Source: Phycisphaeraceae bacterium (GTDB lineage Bacteria > Planctomycetota > Phycisphaerae > Phycisphaerales > UBA1924). Taken from it: 49,503 nucleotides of DNA. The stretch spans positions 1-49,503 of the forward strand of contig JAHCJE010000006.1 of the NCBI GenBank assembly GCA_026128865.1, read 5' to 3'. Every line of letters starts with the position of its first letter. Position 1 is the stretch's first letter. Positions 43,309 to 49,503 of the stretch are shown here, one piece after another. The notes under the pieces were generated by a model. The model ran no database searches. It saw only the letters and a list, made by a program, of their open reading frames with translations, and had not been told where the DNA came from. A program made the position numbers and the translations under genes.

Positions 43309-44901
43309 TCACTCGGAGCCTTCGTCGTCTGTCTTGGCGGGCGGTTGCACGAGCGGTTCAACCACGACCGTGCCTGCCAGCAGATCCCCTCGGTGTCGGG
43401 CGTTCGGGGTCATCAGGCCGGCGAACGCCCACGGCGCGAGCACCCACTTGAAGGCGTTGCGGGCAGCCGCACGCCAGAGCGCGGGTCGGAGCAGGCGGTC
43501 GGAGTTGGCGCGGACGACACGGATGCCGACGAGCCACTTGCCAAGGGTCAGGCCGCCGAGCCACTCGCCGGTCGTGGCGTGGGCGATCGCGACCGCCACG
43601 GCCGTGAGCGGCTCGGCGGGGCTGCCGGTGATGCCCAGGAGTGTGAAGGGACTGAGGATCTCGGCGATGGGCGCGCCGGTGATGATCGAGGCGCCGCCCG
43701 CGGCGAGCAGCAGGTCGGCGAGCGATGCCGCGATGCGCTTCGAGCGCGACGCGAGGGCGACGCCGGGCGGGAGCGCGACGACGCCAGGCTCGCCGGTGGG
43801 GCGCATGAGGAGGGCGACGACGACGACCATCACGCCGAGGAGAACGACCGCGAGCAGGCGGAAGTCGCCGGAACTGACGGGGCGCGAGGGTCGCATCGGG
43901 CCGTGGTAGAGGACCGCGCCCGTAGCGATCGAGACTTCGGCGATCTCGACGGTCGCCCGGGCGCGGGCTCGCTCGTCGCTCTCGACAACGAGTTCTCGCC
44001 AGAGGAGCGCGATGCGTCCGGAGACGGGCGTGGGCGAGACCGTCCACGCGCCGCCCTCGCGGACGAATCGCGCGAGTTCGACGAAGGCGTCCGTCTCGAT
44101 GCCGAACGCTTCGGCGCGCGCGCCGGAGCAGGCCACCATCGCCAGGTGCGGGCCGTGGGCGATGAACTCGACGCGCGAGCCGGGCGCGAGGGTAGGAACT
44201 TCATGGACCGTGAACCTCCGCCATTCGGCGTCGGCGTGCGGCGCGAGGAGCCAGATAGTCGCTGCGTCGTCGCGCAGCGAGACGATCCAGAGGCCGCGGT
44301 CGTTGCAGGCCATGCCGAGGCGCTGGCCTGTATCGTGCGGTTGGAGGTCGTCGGGGAGCGGGATGGGCTGCCAGCCCGCGGGCGAGAGGCGCAGGAGCGA
44401 GGCTCCGTCGATCCCGAGAAGCAGGGCGGCCGGCCCATCCGGAGTGCCCGCGACGGCGGCGAGAGACCCTTCGCCGGGGAGCGAGGGGTGCGGGCCGAGC
44501 CGACCGACCGGCTCGTAGGCCCACAGCCCGCCGAGACCGGAGCGAACGGCGGACACGGACCGCACCAGTCGCACGCGCACCCCGCCGGCGGGCGGGAAGA
44601 CCATGTACGCGCGGCCGTCCCACGCCGCGAGTCGTTCGGGCGCGGCGTGCAACTCTGTCACCATTCGGTAGGAGCCGTCCCCCCCCCGTTCGTCTTCGCG
44701 CGGGGGAAGGTGGACGAGCGCAGGCCCGCCCGTGCCGGGGTGTGTGGCGACAGCCCAGCCGTGCTGCGCAAGGGCAGGAGACACGAGGAGGAGCAGAAGT
44801 GCGAGTGTGACGAAGTGACGGGGTAACGGAGTGACGGAGCCCACCCAACTGAGCCTTGCATCCGTCTCGCGCAGTGTGCGGTAGCCGCCTCGACCGATCA
44901 C
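43309..44901 (-). CDS. exported sensor-like region fused to RDD membrane domain
   Basis: 530 aa from a GTG overlapping the upstream stop (GTGA). A signal segment (LALLLLLVSPALA, about 33-45) is followed by about 260 residues of repeated strand-turn units that resemble a beta-propeller. Then comes one membrane helix (LLAVVLLGVMVVVVALLM) and a C-terminal RDD domain (SKRIAASLADLLLAAGG, LGGLTLGKWLVGIRVV, RHRGDLLAGTVVV). RDD domains are thought to be ion or small-molecule transport modules. The fusion is unusual. Its early codons (44803-44842) come from an octamer array. A run of nine G encodes Gly72-75. Confidence 0.78.
   Translation of the reverse strand: MIGRGGYRTLRETDARLSWVGSVTPLPRHFVTLALLLLLVSPALAQHGWAVATHPGTGGPALVHLPPREDERGGDGSYRMVTELHAAPERLAAWDGRAYMVFPPAGGVRVRLVRSVSAVRSGLGGLWAYEPVGRLGPHPSLPGEGSLAAVAGTPDGPAALLLGIDGASLLRLSPAGWQPIPLPDDLQPHDTGQRLGMACNDRGLWIVSLRDDAATIWLLAPHADAEWRRFTVHEVPTLAPGSRVEFIAHGPHLAMVACSGARAEAFGIETDAFVELARFVREGGAWTVSPTPVSGRIALLWRELVVESDERARARATVEIAEVSIATGAVLYHGPMRPSRPVSSGDFRLLAVVLLGVMVVVVALLMRPTGEPGVVALPPGVALASRSKRIAASLADLLLAAGGASIITGAPIAEILSPFTLLGITGSPAEPLTAVAVAIAHATTGEWLGGLTLGKWLVGIRVVRANSDRLLRPALWRAAARNAFKWVLAPWAFAGLMTPNARHRGDLLAGTVVVEPLVQPPAKTDDEGSE
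44803..44842. repeat. 8-bp-periodic array inside the RDD gene start
   Basis: GAGTGTGA, CGAAGTGA, CGGGGTAA, CGGAGTGA, CGGAGCCC: five degenerate octamers, encoding the residues around VGSVTPLPRHFVTL of the RDD protein. The unit length is not a multiple of three. Confidence 0.6.
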
Positions 44902-45857
44902 TCGGCCACCCCGTCGGCTTCGCTTTCGGGCTTGTCGGCGTCGGGGCGTTCGTCGAGGGAGAAGACCTCGGCGACGCGGAAGTCGCGGAGCAGGCGCTCG
45001 AGGTCGAACGCGCGGTCGCTGACCTCGCGGTTCTCCGGCTCGAAGAGGCGGAGCGTGATCGTGGTTTCGGCGTCCGGCACGTCCACGCGGATCATCATGG
45101 CCATGCGGGGGCCGACGCGCCCGTCGCCGCGGATGGGGACGTAGTCGTAACGGGAGAGCGTGGAGATGGCGATCGGCTCGCCGTCGTCGCCGAGCAGTTC
45201 GACCATCGAGGCCTCGTAGGTGTCCGGGTCGAGCCACATTCGGCGTGTCCCCCAGCGCGAGGGGAGGATGACGCCGAGCAGGCGACCGTCGTCCGACCAT
45301 CGCGTCCAGCCCGGCGGGGCGGCGGGACCGACGCCGGGCGCCTGGGGCATCGGCAGCGGCGAGATCGCGAGCAGGTCCACGAGTTCGCGCGGGTGCACGG
45401 GGACGCCGAACTCCAGCGAGGTTTCGGGGGTCGCCAGTTCGTGCAGCCCGACGAGGGCGTAGCGGCGGCTGCGATCGGTCAGGTCGATCCACCAGTAGAA
45501 GCCTTCGTTCGAGCCGAGGTAGAAGTAGGTCTCGCCGAGTTTGTTCACGCTCAGGGCGAGTTCGTGAGGCCTGCGGATGAGCAGGTGCCCCTCGGCCTGC
45601 TCGACGGTCTCGCGTCCGCCCTTGCCCGTGGGCGAACGCACCGACACCGTGACCCGCGACCAGAGGCGATCGAGGCGATCGGCGGTCTGGTTGTAGCGTG
45701 CGGCGACGTCCGGGTAGCGAGGAACGGGGCCGCGTTCGATGCGTTGCACGTCGCCGTTCGTTGCGCAGCCGCCGAGGGCCATGAGCGCTCCGAGCAGCAC
45801 GCCGATCACGCCCCGCAAGGCGCACTCTGCCACTTTGCCACTGCGCCACTCTGTCAC
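44898..45857 (-). CDS. LolA/LolB-like lipoprotein
   Basis: 319 aa from GTG 45857 (GGGA about 8 nt upstream). Hydrophobic segment RGVIGVLLGALMAL then lipobox LGGC. The mature part is strand-rich: GHLLIRRPHELALSVNK, YFYLGSNEGFYWWIDL, RRMWLDPDTYEASMVELL, as in the LolA/LolB/DUF4292 half-barrel fold that carries lipids or lipoproteins across the envelope. Function by fold only. The start region is written on an octamer array, and each unit carries a GTG, so alternative starts exist (GTG at other units or at the Val before the hydrophobic stretch). Confidence 0.75.
   Translation of the reverse strand: MTEWRSGKVAECALRGVIGVLLGALMALGGCATNGDVQRIERGPVPRYPDVAARYNQTADRLDRLWSRVTVSVRSPTGKGGRETVEQAEGHLLIRRPHELALSVNKLGETYFYLGSNEGFYWWIDLTDRSRRYALVGLHELATPETSLEFGVPVHPRELVDLLAISPLPMPQAPGVGPAAPPGWTRWSDDGRLLGVILPSRWGTRRMWLDPDTYEASMVELLGDDGEPIAISTLSRYDYVPIRGDGRVGPRMAMMIRVDVPDAETTITLRLFEPENREVSDRAFDLERLLRDFRVAEVFSLDERPDADKPESEADGVAE
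45824..45855. repeat. 8-bp-periodic array at the lipoprotein gene start
   Basis: ACTCTGCC, ACTTTGCC, ACTGCGCC, ACTCTGTC: four octamers. On the coding (minus) strand each unit has a GTG. Since 8 is not a multiple of 3, these GTGs fall in all three frames. Confidence 0.65.
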
Positions 45858-45871
45858 GTCGTGTTCCCGAT

Positions 45872-46432
45872 CTATCGGCTCTGGCCGCCCGCCATGATCC
45901 GGTCGAGCAGGCGCATCCCGGCCGACATCGCCGCGCGGTCCATGCCCGGATCGATGACCTCGGTCGGGGGGCCGGCGTACTCGCCGCTGGGCGTGGGGCG
46001 GTCGTCCTTGCGGCGTACGAGGAGGACGGCGCGGCCGTCGCCCAGGCTCCGGCTCCCTTCGAGGCGGAGGCGGCGCCGGCGGATCAGGATCAGGGCCAGC
46101 AGGTATCGGAAGGCGACCTGCGCCGGGTCTTCGTCGCCCTCCGCCTGGTCGAGGATGTCGAGCAACTCGTCGTCGTCGGCGAGCATCCGGCGCGGTGCGT
46201 CCGAGACTCGCACGACGGAGCGCCAGTGCGCGACAACCCGCCAAGGCTCGGGGGGTCTGGCCCCGGCGGTCCATGCCGATGCGCCGAAGTCGAACCGCTG
46301 AACGGCTTCGGATGCCGTGTCCTCGGCGAGCGCGCCGACGAACGGCTCGCCGGGCTGGAGCGTGCGTCCCGTGGCGGCGCAGGCACCGGTCGGGCGTCCC
46401 ACTTCCGGGATCGAGAGGGTCGGCAGGCTCAT
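45872..46432 (-). CDS. conserved hypothetical protein (186 aa)
   Basis: 186 aa from ATG 46432, which overlaps the zinc-ribbon gene's stop (ATGA). Contains CAATGRTLQPGEPFVGALAED, then RFDFGASAWTAG and WRVVAHWRSVVR. I recognise this pattern as a planctomycete conserved hypothetical, from memory. No known domain; the two N-terminal Cys-containing turns could bind metal. No signal peptide, so cytoplasmic. The following lipoprotein gene starts 12 bp after its stop. Confidence 0.75.
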   Translation of the reverse strand: MSLPTLSIPEVGRPTGACAATGRTLQPGEPFVGALAEDTASEAVQRFDFGASAWTAGARPPEPWRVVAHWRSVVRVSDAPRRMLADDDELLDILDQAEGDEDPAQVAFRYLLALILIRRRRLRLEGSRSLGDGRAVLLVRRKDDRPTPSGEYAGPPTEVIDPGMDRAAMSAGMRLLDRIMAGGQSR

Positions 46433-46692
46433 GGCCTCCGAGTGTAGCGGGGCGACCCGCAGTTCACCGTGAAGAAGCGTTCGGCGGTTCCCCCCGGGCC
46501 GACGCGGAACCGCACGCTGCGGCCGCAGGAAGGGCACTGCGCGAGGTAGGCAGCCGCGTTCGGGTTGCGGTAGACGCGCACGTAAACCCCTGCGCATTCG
46601 AAACGTACACCGAGCCACGGCCGGCCAACGGCTCCGGTTCGCGTCGAGTTGGTCCAGCGAGGCCCCATGTGCCGAAACAATCTATCGGCCAC
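46429..46692 (-). CDS. small zinc-ribbon-like protein
   Basis: 87 aa from GTG 46692 (an ATG at 46668 is also possible; neither has a strong ribosome site). The core GVRFECAGVYVRVYRNPNAA, then CPSCGRSVRFRVGPGG and FFTVNC, has three Cys clusters (FEC, CPSC, NC) that look like a metal-binding ribbon. Coupled to the next gene. Divergent from lpxI, with 95 bp between the starts. Confidence 0.75.
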   Translation of the reverse strand: MADRLFRHMGPRWTNSTRTGAVGRPWLGVRFECAGVYVRVYRNPNAAAYLAQCPSCGRSVRFRVGPGGTAERFFTVNCGSPRYTRRP

Positions 46693-46752
46693 CGCCGGGA
46701 GACCGGCTGAGCGGCTTGGGAGCCGTCCGGGACGCTACGTCCCCCCACCCGC

Positions 46753-46758
46753 TAGACT
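46753..46758 (+). promoter_or_regulatory. possible -10 box of lpxI (TAGACT)
   Basis: TAGACT lies 30 bp before the lpxI ATG. No good -35 was found. Weak. Confidence 0.25.
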
Positions 46759-46787
46759 TGCGATCGGCCGACCGGCCCGACGACGCG

Positions 46788-47741
46788 ATGACCCCCTCTC
46801 TGACCATCCTGCCCGATCCCCCCCCGCCGCCCACCCCCGTGGGCCTGATCGCGGGGGGTGGGCGGCTGCCCATCCTGATCGCTCGTGGGCTGAGCGCGGC
46901 CGGGCACCCGGTCCACGGGCTTGGCCTCGCCCGCCAGTACGACGCCGAACTGCCGCCGTTGTGCGCTACTTTCCGCGAGGTCGGGCTGCTGCGGGTCGGC
47001 TCGTGGGGTCGCACCCTCGCTCGCATCGGCGTGCATCACGCCATCATGGTCGGGCGGGTGGACAAGGCGCGGCTGATGCACGATCCGCTCCGCATCCTCC
47101 GCTACGTGCCCGACTGGCGAACGGCGGTCGCGTGGTTCCGGCACCTGCGCCACGACCGGCGTTCGAGCGCGGTGCTGACGGCGATCGCGGAGGAACTCGA
47201 ACACTGGGGAGTCTCGCTCATGGACTCGACCGCTCCGATCCCGGATCAACTCTCGACCGCGGGCGTGATGACGCGGCGGCGGCCGAGCGCCGAGCAGGCC
47301 GCGGACATCGACTTCGTCTGGCCGCTGCTGATGCAGATGCTCCGGCTGGACGTGGGGCAGGCGATCGCGGTGCGCGAGCGCGACGTGATCGCGGTGGAGG
47401 CGGTGGAGGGTACGGACCGGATGATCGAGCGCGCCGGGCAACTCTGCCGCGCGAAGGGCTGGACGCTGTGCAAGGGCGCGCGGGCCGGGCACGACCGCCG
47501 GTCGGACGTACCGACGGTCGGCGTGCGGACGATCGAACTGCTTCACGAGGCGGGGGGGCGGTGCCTGGCGGTCGCGGCGGGCGATGTCATCATGCTGGAC
47601 AAGGACGAGATGATCCGGCGCGCCGACGAACTGGGCATCGCCTTGGTCGGCGTGCCGACGGCGCACCGCGCTCCGACGATTGTTTCGGCCCCGAAGTCCG
47701 GCATCTACGTCGCTCCGGCGGGGTCCGCCGTCGGGGTGTGA
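46788..47741 (+). CDS. lpxI: UDP-2,3-diacylglucosamine pyrophosphatase LpxI
   Basis: 317 aa from ATG 46788. The N-terminal domain starts VGLIAGGGRLPILIARGLSAAGH, then HAIMVGRVDKARLM. The C-terminal catalytic domain has DVGQAIAVRERDVIAVEAVEGTDRMIERAG and a strongly conserved DVPTVGVRTIELLHEAGGRCLAV, as in LpxI (DUF1009). LpxI hydrolyses UDP-2,3-diacylglucosamine to lipid X in lipid A synthesis, so the host should make lipopolysaccharide. A run of eight C lies in codons 11-13 (46818-46825). A GTG overlapping its stop codon begins the frame discussed for the methyltransferase. Confidence 0.93.
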   Translation: MTPSLTILPDPPPPPTPVGLIAGGGRLPILIARGLSAAGHPVHGLGLARQYDAELPPLCATFREVGLLRVGSWGRTLARIGVHHAIMVGRVDKARLMHDPLRILRYVPDWRTAVAWFRHLRHDRRSSAVLTAIAEELEHWGVSLMDSTAPIPDQLSTAGVMTRRRPSAEQAADIDFVWPLLMQMLRLDVGQAIAVRERDVIAVEAVEGTDRMIERAGQLCRAKGWTLCKGARAGHDRRSDVPTVGVRTIELLHEAGGRCLAVAAGDVIMLDKDEMIRRADELGIALVGVPTAHRAPTIVSAPKSGIYVAPAGSAVGV

Positions 47742-49478
<1,737 letters not shown>

Positions 49479-49503
49479 CGGAATCGCGATCGCCGGAAGG
49501 ACC

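Overview
The window is about 49.5 kb of high-GC bacterial chromosome. It is dominated by one co-directional flagellar cluster on the minus strand, with c-di-GMP signalling, cell-envelope and housekeeping genes on both sides. Gene content and style suggest a motile, Gram-negative Planctomycetota, probably a Phycisphaerae-type organism. The signs are lipid A synthesis by LpxI, MinD-like FlhG with FlhF, FlbD, and several small proteins of a kind I associate with planctomycetes. This placement is inference; there is no rRNA or other marker in the window.

Layout. 1-2452 (minus): a lipoprotein alpha/beta hydrolase cut by the left edge, coupled to ribonuclease Y. 2995-3792 (plus): a DUF4097-like lipoprotein. 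3882-8915 (minus): a PilZ protein, a TgpA-type transglutaminase, a DUF58 protein and ScpB. 9114-11158 (plus): a single-domain response regulator coupled to an HD-GYP c-di-GMP phosphodiesterase. 11214-43208 (minus): the flagellar cluster. In transcription order it reads TPR protein, FlgN-like chaperone, histidine kinase, sigma-54 response regulator, flgB, flgC, fliE, fliF, fliG, fliH, fliI, fliJ, a MotE-like protein, fliK, flgD, a TIGR02530-type protein, flgE, flbD, motA, motB, fliL, fliN, fliO, fliP, fliQ, fliR, flhB, flhA, flhF, flhG, a small membrane protein, fliA, folK and an exported protein. 43309-46692 (minus): an RDD membrane protein, a LolA/LolB-like lipoprotein and two small conserved proteins. 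46788-48386 (plus): lpxI and a TlyA/FtsJ-like methyltransferase with no usable start codon. 48367-49416 (minus): obg.

How the genes work together. The cluster encodes rod and MS-ring parts, the export ATPase complex, the export gate, hook assembly, the stator, the placement GTPase/ATPase pair, the sigma-28 factor and a two-component system of the FleSR/FlgSR type. FliM, the distal rod, the L and P rings, the hook-filament junction proteins, flagellin and FlgM are not here. Many neighbours share 4-bp stop/start overlaps (ATGA, GTGA or TTGA), which implies tight translational coupling.

Most interesting signal. Degenerate 8-bp-periodic repeats sit at gene boundaries at four places (33522, 44803, 45824, 47753). 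At the lpxI-methyltransferase junction the expected coupled GTG start is out of frame with the methyltransferase. Gain of one 8-bp unit, or loss of two, would restore the frame. This is either a phase-variable (contingency) methyltransferase, a decayed gene, or a sequencing/assembly slip. No tRNA, rRNA, CRISPR array, insertion sequence or prophage was seen.
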